Positions 17,062 to 26,679 of a stretch of DNA of 64,000 nt are shown one piece after another. Origin of the DNA: Paenibacillus luteus (GTDB taxonomy: Bacteria > Bacillota > Bacilli > Paenibacillales > Paenibacillaceae). Under the pieces are notes generated by a model, which ran no database searches, was not told the DNA's origin, and saw only the letters and a program-made list of their open reading frames with translations. Both the position numbers and the translations under genes were made by a program. Location: positions 25,175 through 89,174 of the forward strand of contig NZ_SKCD01000026.1 of the NCBI RefSeq assembly GCF_006542765.1, written 5' to 3'. Each line of letters starts with the position of its first letter. Positions within the stretch are counted from its first letter, which is position 1.

Positions 17062-18702
17062 TTACTTCGCTGCTTCAGCGATTTCTTCTGTAATTTTGTC
17101 GCCGCCCTGCGACTTCCATTTGTCTACGAACGTATCAAACGATTCCAGCGGCTCATTGCCCATAATAATCTTCAGGAACGTTTCATCCTCCAGCTTGCGA
17201 AGATTCGCCCATTTGGTGCGCATTGTGTCCGTTTGATCGTAATAGATGCCGACCTTGCGGTTGATTTTGTCATCCTGGCCGAGCGGCAGTGCGCCAGTCA
17301 GAAATGCGTGTCTTTGCGACCAAGCGGCCAAATCCTTTTTCGGATTTTCTTTATCCTTCAAGTAAGAATTGTAAATTTGCTTGGTCTCGCCTTGCAATGT
17401 ATCTGCGTTCCCTTTGCCGTCAATGACGTCTTGAACGAGCTTAGCTTTCTTCTCTTTATCGTCGTAGTTGCTTACAAGCAGGGAGAAAGGCATGTTCATC
17501 CAGCTGAAATCATCCTTCTCCACGATGCCCTCGCCTTGCAGCTGATCGGCATCAAATTGCATGTTCAACGTTTTCAAAACCGCTTCGGGGTGCTTGAAGC
17601 CTTTCTTCACAACCAAATACCTTGTCGTAGGAGAACCCATATGCGTATTCATTTTCCCCTCGGTACCGAGCGGGGACAGGTAAGATACCCATTCCGCTTT
17701 GGAATCCTGTGCGACGGAATCCGCCAGCATGCCAAACGGCAGCCACCATGGTCCGAAGAAAATGCCAGCTTTACCGCTAACAACCAGCTCATTCACCTGC
17801 TCGCCCTTCTTAACGGCAAACTCCTTGTCAATTACGCCTTCCTTCACCCAGCCTCTGATTTTGCCCAAAGCGTCCTTCACCTCAGGCTGAATCGAGCCGT
17901 AAACCGCATTGCCGCTCGCATCCTCGGTCCAAAGCTGCGGGTACGCATTATAAGCGCTGAAGATGGAATCGAAGCCAAATACGCTCGTTCCGATGTTGAC
18001 GATCACCTGGTTGCCCAAGAGACCCACGGACCCTTTTTTGTCCATAAACACTTTCGTTACGTTAATAATGTCATCCATCGTTTGCGGAACTTCCAGCTGA
18101 AGCTCGTCCAGCCAGTCTTGACGAATCCACAGCAGGTTTTGCGCATCCGCACCTGGGCTGACGTTAGGGAAAGCCATAAGCTTGCCATCGAATGTTGCTG
18201 ATGCAAGGCTGTAGCCGTCCGTAGAATCATAAGCCGCTTTGAGCGCCGGCGATACGAAACTGTCATACGTTGCCGTCAGGTCTTCAACCAAATCTGCGTT
18301 TACCAGTTGAACAAGCTGCTGCTTGTCTACGGTCATGACATCCGGGATGTCGCCGGTAGACAGCGTTAGTCCGACCTTCTGCATATAGGCGTCTCCCGAG
18401 GTTGTCGCCTGCCATTCATTCGTATATTTCACGTTCAGCTTCTCTGCAAAATAGCGAGTCAGCTCATTGTCTTCAATTGTCGAGCCGCTTGGCAGCTTCG
18501 GATCAACCGCCGCTTCCTTCCCGATGCTTATCGTCACCGTTTCCGTCATCGGCGCATAGGGATCGGCCGGTTCAGTCGTGCCTCCCGTAGAACTATTCCC
18601 GCCCGTATTCGTACTGCCGCTATTCGCGTTTCCGTTATTTCCTGAGCATGCAGTCAGTACCATCAGTGCGCAAACAATCAGTATGCCTAATGTTTTTTTC
18701 AT
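17062..18702 (-). CDS. Extracellular solute-binding lipoprotein, locus B, 546 aa
   Basis: The lipobox VLTAC places the lipidated Cys at 19, followed by a Gly/Asn/Ser/Thr linker to about residue 45. The body matches large LplA-type oligosaccharide binders. GGGGGA stands upstream of the ATG. It is preceded by a 198-base gap after the response-regulator gene that holds an inverted repeat, so it may have its own promoter activated by that regulator. The ligand is probably an arabinose- or xylose-containing oligomer, from the GH43 enzyme in the operon. Confidence 0.92.
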   Translation of the reverse strand: MKKTLGILIVCALMVLTACSGNNGNANSGSTNTGGNSSTGGTTEPADPYAPMTETVTISIGKEAAVDPKLPSGSTIEDNELTRYFAEKLNVKYTNEWQATTSGDAYMQKVGLTLSTGDIPDVMTVDKQQLVQLVNADLVEDLTATYDSFVSPALKAAYDSTDGYSLASATFDGKLMAFPNVSPGADAQNLLWIRQDWLDELQLEVPQTMDDIINVTKVFMDKKGSVGLLGNQVIVNIGTSVFGFDSIFSAYNAYPQLWTEDASGNAVYGSIQPEVKDALGKIRGWVKEGVIDKEFAVKKGEQVNELVVSGKAGIFFGPWWLPFGMLADSVAQDSKAEWVSYLSPLGTEGKMNTHMGSPTTRYLVVKKGFKHPEAVLKTLNMQFDADQLQGEGIVEKDDFSWMNMPFSLLVSNYDDKEKKAKLVQDVIDGKGNADTLQGETKQIYNSYLKDKENPKKDLAAWSQRHAFLTGALPLGQDDKINRKVGIYYDQTDTMRTKWANLRKLEDETFLKIIMGNEPLESFDTFVDKWKSQGGDKITEEIAEAAK

Positions 18703-18734
18703 TTCTGCTTATCCCCCTGCATATCGTTTAATGT

Positions 18735-18770
18735 TTACATCCCCAGTATAAGGCCGTTCGGCGGATGTAA
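18735..18770. promoter_or_regulatory. Inverted repeat before the locus B binding-protein gene
   Basis: TTACATCC and GGATGTAA form a perfect eight-base inverted repeat with a 20-base spacer; a possible -10 (TATACT, minus strand) lies between the arms. It is a candidate site for the AraC-type response regulator encoded immediately upstream. Confidence 0.4.
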
Positions 18771-18900
18771 GGGTCAGAACGATGTTCACAAGTAGGTGTG
18801 ATTTCGTATCCGCTTTCATCATGCTGATTTGCAGCCAGCAACAATAATCCACGTTCCGGCTGACAAACTTCTTACCTCACATTTTCTCTTCGCCCCTCGC

Positions 18901-20268
18901 CTATACCGTTCCTCGATTTCGAAAGTCTGAGGGCAGCACACCGATTTCCTGCAAAAAAAGCTTACTGAAATACTTCTCGTCCTTGAAGCCGACAAGCTGC
19001 GCGATTTGATAAATGGGCGTATTCGTGTGCACCAGCAGCTGCTGCGCCTTGGACATCCGAATTTCGGTAGCGTAATCATTGAACGACTTTCCGGTTACGT
19101 TTTTGAAGCATTGGCTGAAATACGTCCGGCTCATATTGGCAATGCCCGCGATCTCATTTTGGCTGAAATCCATCTCTTCCTGCTCATGCATATAACGGAT
19201 CGCTTTATAAATGACCCTTAAAATATCGTCGCTATACTTGGTCTTGCATACAATGCTGCGAAGCTTATTCCGCTCTTCATCCAGCACGGCTCTCCATTCC
19301 TCCCACATGCGAAGCGGCTCCAAGCGGAAAATGAGCTGCATCGACCATTCGAGCATCAGCAGCCAGCGGCCGTTCTCAAGAAAGGCAGGGAACAGCAGGC
19401 TCTTCAGCTCGCTCATCGGTAATCTCATCGCCGCCGTATCCTGCATTAATGCCTCATACGCCCCATTGCTATAGATCCATTCCGGCATGTTCCACCGAGA
19501 GCCGAGCTTCTCCTTCTCCGGCTCCAGCGGCTCCTTCTCCTCGTCCGCCTTCCACTCCCAGAAGGTGACCATTTTCGTATAATCGTATAATAAGCCTGTA
19601 GCGAGATAGCCATGCAGCTTGTCTACCGTATCGCCTAGCGGCATATGGCCTAAGCCATGTACCAGCACAGGCAGGCAGTTGGCTAGTTTAATATCGTTAA
19701 TCAATGATTGTTCCGCTGCTTCACCGAGACCATCCAGCGAGATAAACCAGCAATGCCTCTCCAAATAGTGAATCACATGGCCCGCAGAAAGCTTTTCAAC
19801 CAATTGGCTCGCCTTCTCATCGTCTCCAAGCTTGAGAACAACCATGACCCTGTCGAATACCTTTGCTTCCGGCGAGGTCCGTATTTTCACCTTATCCTCA
19901 TAGCTGTGCGCAATGCGTTCCAGCACATCATCCATGACGTCGGTTTCCAGATCGTTTTTGACGATATAATCGATAGCGCCCATTCGGATCGCTTTCTGGG
20001 CAAACGCAAATTCCTCATGGCAGGACAAAACGACGATTGATTTGGCCGGATATTTTGCGTTGATTTCCTCCATCAGCTCAAAGCCCGACATCTCCGGCAT
20101 CATCAAATCGGTAAAAACGAGATCAACTTCAAGCGTCTCCAGCAGCTCCAGCGCCTTTCTCCCGTTGCCGGCTTCGCCGACGACCTCCATGTTATATTTT
20201 TCCCAGGGCATGATTGAAATTAATCCGCGCCTGACCAGCTTCTCATCGTCTACAATGATGACCTTCAT
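18901..20268 (-). CDS. Response regulator, receiver plus AraC-type DNA-binding domain (YesN-like), 455 aa
   Basis: The receiver domain spans residues 1-120 with the acidic pair in VDDE, the phosphorylation site Asp54 in VFTDLMMPEMSG and a late lysine in YIVKND. A central region of about 230 residues has no recognised fold. The C-terminal 100 residues hold two helix-turn-helix units of the AraC class (IAGIANMSRTYFSQCFKN and IAQLVGFKDEKYFSKLF). The ATG overlaps the kinase stop codon (ATGA), so the pair is translationally coupled. It most likely activates the binding-protein and permease genes downstream. Confidence 0.93.
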   Translation of the reverse strand: MKVIIVDDEKLVRRGLISIMPWEKYNMEVVGEAGNGRKALELLETLEVDLVFTDLMMPEMSGFELMEEINAKYPAKSIVVLSCHEEFAFAQKAIRMGAIDYIVKNDLETDVMDDVLERIAHSYEDKVKIRTSPEAKVFDRVMVVLKLGDDEKASQLVEKLSAGHVIHYLERHCWFISLDGLGEAAEQSLINDIKLANCLPVLVHGLGHMPLGDTVDKLHGYLATGLLYDYTKMVTFWEWKADEEKEPLEPEKEKLGSRWNMPEWIYSNGAYEALMQDTAAMRLPMSELKSLLFPAFLENGRWLLMLEWSMQLIFRLEPLRMWEEWRAVLDEERNKLRSIVCKTKYSDDILRVIYKAIRYMHEQEEMDFSQNEIAGIANMSRTYFSQCFKNVTGKSFNDYATEIRMSKAQQLLVHTNTPIYQIAQLVGFKDEKYFSKLFLQEIGVLPSDFRNRGTV

Positions 20269-22007
20269 TGCTCGGCCGCCTCCTTTGGAATGGGCATATG
20301 AATCGACACGACTGTGCCTTCCCCTATTTTGCTGTCTATTTTCAGTTCGCTGGCACCGCCAGTAAAGCTGCTCAGCGTCCGCACGACATAATTAAGGCCG
20401 ATGCCCAGACCTGATATATTATTTTTGCGCGTATCCGACTCCAATAATTCCTTGATTTTCTCAGGGCTGATCCCGTTGCCGTTATCTTTGACCCTAAGAA
20501 CCAGCATGCCACCCTGCTCCTGTGCGGTAACTTCTATGATTCCCTTCTCGTCCATCATGCCGTGGTAAAGCGCATTCTCGACGATAGGCTGCAAAATAAA
20601 GCGCGGAAGCGGCGTTTCCAGAAACGGCTCCGGGATGAAGTAGCGCACATCAAACTCGAAATCGTATCTAATTTTTTGCAGCTCGATGTAATCATTTAAG
20701 GAGTCCATCTCATCCTTCAGCGTCACGATGGTGCCATCCTTCGCCAAATTGTACTTCAGCACCTTCGTGAACAACGACAAAAAACGATCGATTTCGTGCT
20801 GTCCCTTCAACCGTGCCAGCCACTGGGCCGTATTGAGCGTATTGTACAGAAAGTGCGGATTGATTTGGGCCATCAGCTTCTCCATCTCGATTTCCTGCTT
20901 CTCGCTCGCTTCCTTCGCTACTTCTTTGATCAAATCCTGAATTTTGAACTGCATGTCGTTAAAGTTTTGAATGAGAAAATCAAATTCCCGCAGGCCTGTC
21001 ATTTGAAAATAATCGTTAGGCTCCTGGCTGATAAAGGCGGATATCCCCTTGCGAATGCGGTGTAGCGGCGCAATCACGACCTTCCATGTCCGAAAGGCGG
21101 ACCAGATGCTGATCAGCAGCCCCAGCACGACGATGAAAGCGTATTTGACGAACCAATCGCGAATCTCTTTCTGGTATTCCCCTTTCTCGATAAATACGCC
21201 AAGCCGCCACCCCTGACTGCCCGTCACCTCGTGAAAATAGTATCGCGCCATCACTTCTGCATCATAGGAGCTGCCAATTGGCGTCAGCTCCGGCTTGTCG
21301 CTAAAGAGAACGGTACCGTCGTTATTCATAAGCAAATGGGATACATTCATCCCGTACTGCTCCTTGTTCAGTATATTTTGGATAACCTTCACATTGGTTT
21401 CCGCATACACGAGCAGTGGGTTATTGGGATCTGTGATGCCGCCAACGCTTCGCACGATGGAGAATACAGAAATGTCGTTGTATTTATAAAGAGTTAAGTG
21501 CGGACCATTGAAGATATGGTCGGATTTAACGGAGAGCTTCGGCAATTCGTCGAAATTGGGGTGAAGATTTCTAGTGATATAATTGTTGTACTGGATTTCT
21601 CCCGTAGTCGTATCGTAATAAAACACTAATCCAATCGTTGGATTCGATGCGTTCAGAATTCCCATATTGCGTTGAATGGCAGAAATCAGCTGCGATTTTT
21701 CATAATTGTCCTCACTCGTTTGCAGCGCCTCCACATCCTGCCCTACAAAGCCTTGATAAGACATTTGCTGAGACACGTCATAGAGGCTGCCCAACGTTTC
21801 CTCCAAAGAGCCGCTTACCCGCTGCAAGTTTTGCTCGATGCCCTTTTCAATTTTGTTATACAAAATATTGTAGATCGAGTACACCGTCAATAGCCCGACC
21901 AGCACGAGCGGTATAACGGAGCTGATAAGCAGCGTCCAGTACAGCTGGCCGCGCAGCGTATCCCAGCCGAATAGCCGCTTCACATAAGAGCCTTCTTTCT
22001 CATCCAT
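20265..22007 (-). CDS. Sensor histidine kinase, YesM type, 580 aa
   Basis: Two membrane segments, near residues 25-45 and 295-315, flank an extracytoplasmic sensor of about 250 residues, followed by a HAMP-like linker. The H-box INPHFLYNTLNTAQW, N-box QPIVENALYHGM and G-boxes DNGNGIS and GLGIGLNYV are intact. I placed the start at ATG 22007, with AGGTG eight bases upstream; the 29 codons before it look non-coding. The sensor presumably detects an extracellular sugar or a loaded binding protein and phosphorylates the coupled regulator at 18901-20268. Confidence 0.92.
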   Translation of the reverse strand: MDEKEGSYVKRLFGWDTLRGQLYWTLLISSVIPLVLVGLLTVYSIYNILYNKIEKGIEQNLQRVSGSLEETLGSLYDVSQQMSYQGFVGQDVEALQTSEDNYEKSQLISAIQRNMGILNASNPTIGLVFYYDTTTGEIQYNNYITRNLHPNFDELPKLSVKSDHIFNGPHLTLYKYNDISVFSIVRSVGGITDPNNPLLVYAETNVKVIQNILNKEQYGMNVSHLLMNNDGTVLFSDKPELTPIGSSYDAEVMARYYFHEVTGSQGWRLGVFIEKGEYQKEIRDWFVKYAFIVVLGLLISIWSAFRTWKVVIAPLHRIRKGISAFISQEPNDYFQMTGLREFDFLIQNFNDMQFKIQDLIKEVAKEASEKQEIEMEKLMAQINPHFLYNTLNTAQWLARLKGQHEIDRFLSLFTKVLKYNLAKDGTIVTLKDEMDSLNDYIELQKIRYDFEFDVRYFIPEPFLETPLPRFILQPIVENALYHGMMDEKGIIEVTAQEQGGMLVLRVKDNGNGISPEKIKELLESDTRKNNISGLGIGLNYVVRTLSSFTGGASELKIDSKIGEGTVVSIHMPIPKEAAEQ

Positions 22008-22117
22008 GACTTTCACCTGCTCGAGATTTATTTTGAACAACCACACTATATCATAATTTGTCTGCATGAGTATTTTCTTGTCATGCTGCAGCAATGAATC
22101 TGCCTATGGAACAGGGC

Positions 22118-22176
22118 AAAAAGTCCCTGCCAATCGGACAGGACAAAAAAGGCCCTGCCATTCGGCAAGGCCTTTC
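22118..22176 (-). terminator. Two tandem terminators after the MFS gene
   Basis: On the minus strand AAAGGCCTTGCC, a GAAT loop and GGCAGGGCCTTT run into a T-run, then a second stem CCTGTCC-GATT-GGCAGG is followed by TTTTT. Both insulate the kinase gene from upstream transcription. Confidence 0.85.
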
Positions 22177-22199
22177 CTTGTTTGCGGAGATTATCCTGC

Positions 22200-23420
22200 T
22201 TATCCCCGGTTGGTAACCGATGCTTGTCCAAGCTCATACCTTCGCTTCAGCCATACGCTGATCCCTGCCGCCACCATAATCATTCCCGTTGCGACGAAGA
22301 TCCAATTAATGCCCACAGCTAGCCCCAGCAAGCCGCCGATGAGCGGTCCTAGCATTGCACCGAACTGATTCGCGCTCGTCGTCAGGCCAAACGATCTGCC
22401 TCGGAACTGCTCATCCGTGCTTTGCACGACAAGCGTATTGACGATTGGCGCGATCCCCGCCATAAACAGTCCGAATATGAACTGCACGATGGCGAACAGC
22501 CATAAGCTTTGGACGAAAAACTGCGTGCTGACAACGAGACCCGCGCATAACAAGCAAATCACGAGAATGCGGTAATACCCTCTCCGCTCGCCGAGCCTGC
22601 CCCAGACCGGGGAAGCGAGTATTCCCGCGATTCCGATAAGAGAAAGCACGAAGCCGGCGGACAGCACGGCCCCCTGCAAGCCGCCTTGAAGCTTGGCGAT
22701 ATGCAGCGTAAGCAGCGGCTGTATCATATTGACCGACAGCTGGAAGATCGCTAGCAAAGCCAGCATGCTCATCAGCGCACGGTTGCGGAATGCCATTCGG
22801 TACGTGACCGGCTGCACGCGCTTCTTCCCTGCGGCGACTGTATCTGCCGGCTCCGCTTTGCCTTCCTTTACCCACACTACAACCGCTATGGTGGCTGCAA
22901 GAATGATAAATCCTGCCACAACAAACGATCTGCGGAGACCGAAAGCCTCCGCGAGCAGCCCGCCGAACAACGGGCCAAGAATGCCGCCGGTCATCGTGCC
23001 GGCCTGCATCATGCCGAGGCTCCAGCCCAGCTTTTCCTTCGGAGCAACGGAGGCTACGATCGACATCGATGCGGGAACGAAGCCGCCAACGAAGCCGTGC
23101 AGCATGCGAACGCCGACAAGCTGCCATGGCGTCTGGACGAAAGCGATCAAGGCGTAAATAATGGCTAGGCTGAGCCCCGCCCGGATGACCATTTTCCGCT
23201 TCCCGTATTTGTCCGCAAGCAGCCCCCATAAGGGGGCCATGACGGCACCTACAAGAAAGGCGGAGGAATGGACAATGCCTGCCCATAAATTGACCGAGCT
23301 CTCCGGCACTCCGAGGTCAAACAGAAAGAGCGGCAGAAATGGCACCGACATCGTATAGCTTGAGCTGCAAAAAAGAACTCCGAACCATAGGATCCACATG
23401 GTACGTTTCCACGGTTCCAC
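22200..23420 (-). CDS. MFS transporter, drug-efflux-like (DHA1 type), 406 aa
   Basis: Twelve hydrophobic segments are visible, with the MFS loop motif GLLADKYGKRKM after helix 2 and its second-half echo GRLGERRGYY. The helix-5 stretch GTMTGGILGPLFGGLLA resembles the antiporter motif C of multidrug exporters such as NorA and Blt. The start is GTG with GGGAGG nine bases upstream. It is a single gene between the locus B kinase and an AraC regulator; the substrate is unknown, and sugar efflux is possible. Confidence 0.88.
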   Translation of the reverse strand: MEPWKRTMWILWFGVLFCSSSYTMSVPFLPLFLFDLGVPESSVNLWAGIVHSSAFLVGAVMAPLWGLLADKYGKRKMVIRAGLSLAIIYALIAFVQTPWQLVGVRMLHGFVGGFVPASMSIVASVAPKEKLGWSLGMMQAGTMTGGILGPLFGGLLAEAFGLRRSFVVAGFIILAATIAVVVWVKEGKAEPADTVAAGKKRVQPVTYRMAFRNRALMSMLALLAIFQLSVNMIQPLLTLHIAKLQGGLQGAVLSAGFVLSLIGIAGILASPVWGRLGERRGYYRILVICLLCAGLVVSTQFFVQSLWLFAIVQFIFGLFMAGIAPIVNTLVVQSTDEQFRGRSFGLTTSANQFGAMLGPLIGGLLGLAVGINWIFVATGMIMVAAGISVWLKRRYELGQASVTNRG

Positions 23421-23620
23421 GGATGGCCACCTCCCCTGTGCGACGTAAACTATTTTTCCGGCCTATTTTCACTATTACCCACTATACGCCTCCTTTACCA
23501 TTTGTTCAAAAACCGCCCCTTAGAGATAAAACAAGGAAACCTCCTGCTGACTGCGCCTAATGAAGCGTAACGGCGTTTTTTGAGCCTAGAATCGCTCTCT
23601 TCCGGAATCCACGCCGAACC

Positions 23621-24493
23621 CTATCGAAACACCTGATATTGCTTCCGGTATTCGCCCGGCGTGAGTGCCGTTTGGCGCTTAAATAACCGGGTAAAATAAT
23701 TGTTATCCGCAATTCCGCACAAGCCCCCGATTTCCTTAAGCGGCAGCTCCGTATGGGCAAGCAGCCGCTTCGCGCGCTCCACCTGCAAGTGATGCCGGTA
23801 CTGCATCGGGCTCATCCCCGTATATTGCTTTAAGCAGCGGGCCAGATAGTCAAAATGATAATGCAGTTCGCGCTCCATTTGTCCAGAATCGAACGGATGC
23901 TCCAGTTCGGCTGCTAGGTAAGCCGCTACCTTCTCGCTCAAAATATACGAACGGGCCTGCGGGCTGTTCTGACGCATCCCATTCTGCAGCTGCACAAAAA
24001 ATTGCCCCAGCAAAACATGCAGCTCGAAGGAACGCTGCTTTGTCAGCACCTGATGAAGCTCAAGCATGCGGTCCAGCAGCGGAAGGAGAATTCGCAGATC
24101 AACCTCGGCAAATTTGGGAATATCGACCGTAGCAGGATGAGGCTCAATATCCTGGTCCGTACGCTGCAGCAGCGGCTGCTGCCAATTGTTTTTTTCGATA
24201 AGAATCGGTTGGTTGGATAACGGATATTGAAAGTGAATCCAATACACCTCGGTTTCCCTATCCGTTGGCCGATAGCCGCGATGAGTCTTCCCCGGCTCCA
24301 GAACCAGCATCATCCCTTGATGAATATCGTAGGCGATATCGTCCTCCTCCATATAGAGTGCTCCTTTGGTACACACGACCAAATCAAACACCTCAAATTG
24401 ACGCTCTGCATGGAGCACGCCAGGCTGCCAAAGCGAATAGCCGATAGCCGCCAGCAGCGGAAACGGCGGGACCTGTAGTTCAAGCACTTGCAT
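23621..24493 (-). CDS. AraC-family transcriptional regulator, 290 aa
   Basis: The N-terminal cupin-like sensor (residues 1-150) includes VLEPGKTHRGYRP, typical of AraC ligand domains. Two helix-turn-helix units fill the last 100 residues (MERELHYHFDYLARCLKQ and IGGLCGIADNNYFTRLFKR), ending LTPGEYRKQY. AAGGAG precedes the ATG. It is divergent from the GHL6-type glycosidase across a 136-base gap holding a perfect -10 without a -35, so it is probably the activator of that gene. Confidence 0.9.
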   Translation of the reverse strand: MQVLELQVPPFPLLAAIGYSLWQPGVLHAERQFEVFDLVVCTKGALYMEEDDIAYDIHQGMMLVLEPGKTHRGYRPTDRETEVYWIHFQYPLSNQPILIEKNNWQQPLLQRTDQDIEPHPATVDIPKFAEVDLRILLPLLDRMLELHQVLTKQRSFELHVLLGQFFVQLQNGMRQNSPQARSYILSEKVAAYLAAELEHPFDSGQMERELHYHFDYLARCLKQYTGMSPMQYRHHLQVERAKRLLAHTELPLKEIGGLCGIADNNYFTRLFKRQTALTPGEYRKQYQVFR

Positions 24494-24587
24494 CGCCTAT
24501 CTCTCCTTCTTATAAAAACAGAAATCGTACTATGTAAAGTCGAAATTGTCGGATGTATCATGAACTCTCTTCCATTACAGTGGTAGA

Positions 24588-24593
24588 TATAAT
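24588..24593 (+). promoter_or_regulatory. -10 box of the GHL6 glycosidase gene, activator-type promoter
   Basis: TATAAT lies 37 bases before the start codon. At 16-18 bases upstream only CTCTCT-like sequence is found, so there is no real -35. That pattern fits a promoter that needs an activator such as the divergent AraC protein. Confidence 0.5.
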
Positions 24594-24629
24594 CTTATAT
24601 TAACATGTAATCATAAGGAGGCAGCAAGT

Positions 24630-26606
24630 ATGAAATTCCGTCAGGTTCATCTCGATTTCCATACATCCGAAGCCATTAAGGGCATTGGCAGCCAATTTTC
24701 CAAACAGCAATTTCAGGACATGCTGAAGCTTGGCCACGTTGACTCCATTACCGTTTTCTCCAAATGCCATCATGGCTGGGCTTATCATCCTTCGACCGCG
24801 AATGAAATGCATCCGCATCTTTCGTTTGATCTGCTGGGAGCCCAAATTGAAGCCGCACACGAGATTGGGGTAAACACGCCTGTTTACTTATCCGCCGGGC
24901 TTGATGAGAAGCTTGCGCGTACGCACCCTGAGTGGCTAATCCGTGATCAAAACGAAAAAACCAACTGGTCGCCCAACTTTATGACACCCGGTTATCACCA
25001 ATTTTGCATGAATACACCCTATGTTGATGTCCTCGCCGCGCAAGTGAAAGAAGTGGTGACGAACTATGATGCAGACGGCATTTTCCTTGATATCGTTGAC
25101 GTTCGCGAGTGCTACTGCCAATATTGCGTGGCCGAAATTCGCAGACGCGGCTCCGATCCGCGCCAATTAAGCGACATGAAGCAAATGTGGGAAGAGACGT
25201 ATTTCAACTATACGAAAAAAATGAATGATGCCGTCCACGACATCAAGCCTGGCCTTCCTGTCTACCATAACAGCAGCCACGTTGCTCGGGGACGTCGTGA
25301 TCTCGCCCATGTGAATACCCATTTGGAGCTTGAATCCCTTCCTACCGGCGGCTGGGGCTATGACCACTTCCCGCTCTCTGCGCGCTACGCTCAAACGCTG
25401 GGCATGGATTATCTCGGCATGACAGGAAAATTCCATCTTTCATGGGGCGAGTTCGGCGGGTTTAAGCATCCTAACGCCTTGCGGTACGAAGCCGCTTTAA
25501 GCCTTGCCAACGGGGCACGCTGCTCCATCGGGGACCAGTTGCACCCGGTAGGCTTTATGGATCATGCGACCTATGCCTTAATCGGCGAAGCCTATAAGGA
25601 AGTGGAAGCCAAGGAAGCGTGGTGCCGCGAGGTAACCGCTATTTCGGATATCGCTTTATTGTCCGTCGAGGCGGCTTCCAATGACGAGGGTGGCACCGCG
25701 ATCGACGAGAACAGCAAGCATTCAGACACTGGCGCCGTACGGATATTGCTTGAAGGAAATTATCTGTTTGATGTGGTCGATACGCAGGCTGATTTAAGCC
25801 CATATAAAGTCGTGATTTTGCCTGACGCTATCCTAATCACAGAGCAAATCCAAGCAAAGCTTGCTGCTTTTGTCGCTAAAGGCGGCAAGCTGCTTGCTAC
25901 AGGGCAATCTGGCCTCTCTACTGACGGTGCTGGCTTTGCATTCGACTTTGGCGTGCAATGGAAGGGCGTTTCATCCTTCAAGCCGTCCTATTTCAAACCA
26001 GACTTTGAGCTGCCTACGCTTCAAAATGCTTCATTCGTTATTTATTCCGAAGGCCAGGATGTTGAGCTATCGGCGGGCGGTACCGCTCTCGGAAGCAAAG
26101 AGAACAGCTACTTTAACCGCGATCTGTTCACCTTCTGCTCGCATCAGCATACCCCTTCCGATCTAGAAAATTCGGGACCGGGCATGACGGAAGGACCAGC
26201 TGGCATTTACGTTGCTTGGAATGTATTCGAGGATTACGCGCTCAAGGGCAGCCTGCCCGTCAAAGAGTTCATTCTGTTCGCGCTGGACCGCTTGTTGACG
26301 AACAAAACGCTACGTACAAATTTGCCTGCTCAGGGAGTCACCACCCTGCAAGCGCAAAACGGCTCCAATCGCTGGATCAACCATTTGCTCTATGCCTCGC
26401 CCGTTCGCAGAGGGCAAAACGTCGAAATCATAGAGGATATTCCCGTGCTACGCGATACGGAAGTAGCCATCGCCGCAGCCGAGCCGGTGCGCGAGGTATA
26501 TCTGGCTCCCGAGAACACGACGCTTCCGTTCCGCCAAGAGAACGGCATCGTCAGCTACACCATACCGCAGTGGTCCTGCCACCAGATGGTCGTTCTTCAA
26601 TTCTAA
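24630..26606 (+). CDS. Putative glycoside hydrolase, GHL6 barrel plus GH42-like trimerisation domain, 658 aa
   Basis: The start RQVHLDFHTSEAIKGIG and the TVFSKCHHGWAYHPS stretch match the uncharacterised glycosidase-like family GHL6, a TIM barrel related to GH29/GH42 proteins. DADGIFLDIVDVRECYC is probably the barrel strand bearing a catalytic Asp. Residues about 340-560 resemble the beta-galactosidase trimerisation (GATase-like) domain. The role is probably exo-glycosidase; alpha-L-fucosidase or beta-galactosidase activity is conjecture. No signal peptide. AAGGAGG precedes the ATG, and a strong terminator follows. It pairs with the divergent AraC gene as a two-gene unit without its own transporter. 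Confidence 0.75.
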   Translation: MKFRQVHLDFHTSEAIKGIGSQFSKQQFQDMLKLGHVDSITVFSKCHHGWAYHPSTANEMHPHLSFDLLGAQIEAAHEIGVNTPVYLSAGLDEKLARTHPEWLIRDQNEKTNWSPNFMTPGYHQFCMNTPYVDVLAAQVKEVVTNYDADGIFLDIVDVRECYCQYCVAEIRRRGSDPRQLSDMKQMWEETYFNYTKKMNDAVHDIKPGLPVYHNSSHVARGRRDLAHVNTHLELESLPTGGWGYDHFPLSARYAQTLGMDYLGMTGKFHLSWGEFGGFKHPNALRYEAALSLANGARCSIGDQLHPVGFMDHATYALIGEAYKEVEAKEAWCREVTAISDIALLSVEAASNDEGGTAIDENSKHSDTGAVRILLEGNYLFDVVDTQADLSPYKVVILPDAILITEQIQAKLAAFVAKGGKLLATGQSGLSTDGAGFAFDFGVQWKGVSSFKPSYFKPDFELPTLQNASFVIYSEGQDVELSAGGTALGSKENSYFNRDLFTFCSHQHTPSDLENSGPGMTEGPAGIYVAWNVFEDYALKGSLPVKEFILFALDRLLTNKTLRTNLPAQGVTTLQAQNGSNRWINHLLYASPVRRGQNVEIIEDIPVLRDTEVAIAAAEPVREVYLAPENTTLPFRQENGIVSYTIPQWSCHQMVVLQF

Positions 26607-26612
26607 GATTTG

Positions 26613-26655
26613 GCCCCTGCTGCCGATGATGGTTATCGGTTGCGGGGTTTTTTTA
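26613..26655 (+). terminator. Terminator of the GHL6 gene
   Basis: CCCC and CCGAT pair with ATCGG and GGGG around a GATGGTT loop, followed by seven Ts. Confidence 0.9.
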
Positions 26656-26679
26656 TTATTTTTCATATTGGCGTGAAAC

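Noticed and set aside
16939..18201. A 420-codon open frame opposite the locus B permease and binding-protein genes
   Set aside because: It has no ribosome site and no recognisable protein family, while the opposite strand holds a clear lipoprotein gene. It is a codon-bias shadow.
22411..23286. A 291-codon open frame in another frame of the MFS gene
   Set aside because: The product is Arg/His/Cys-rich without membrane segments or motifs, whereas the main frame has all MFS motifs.
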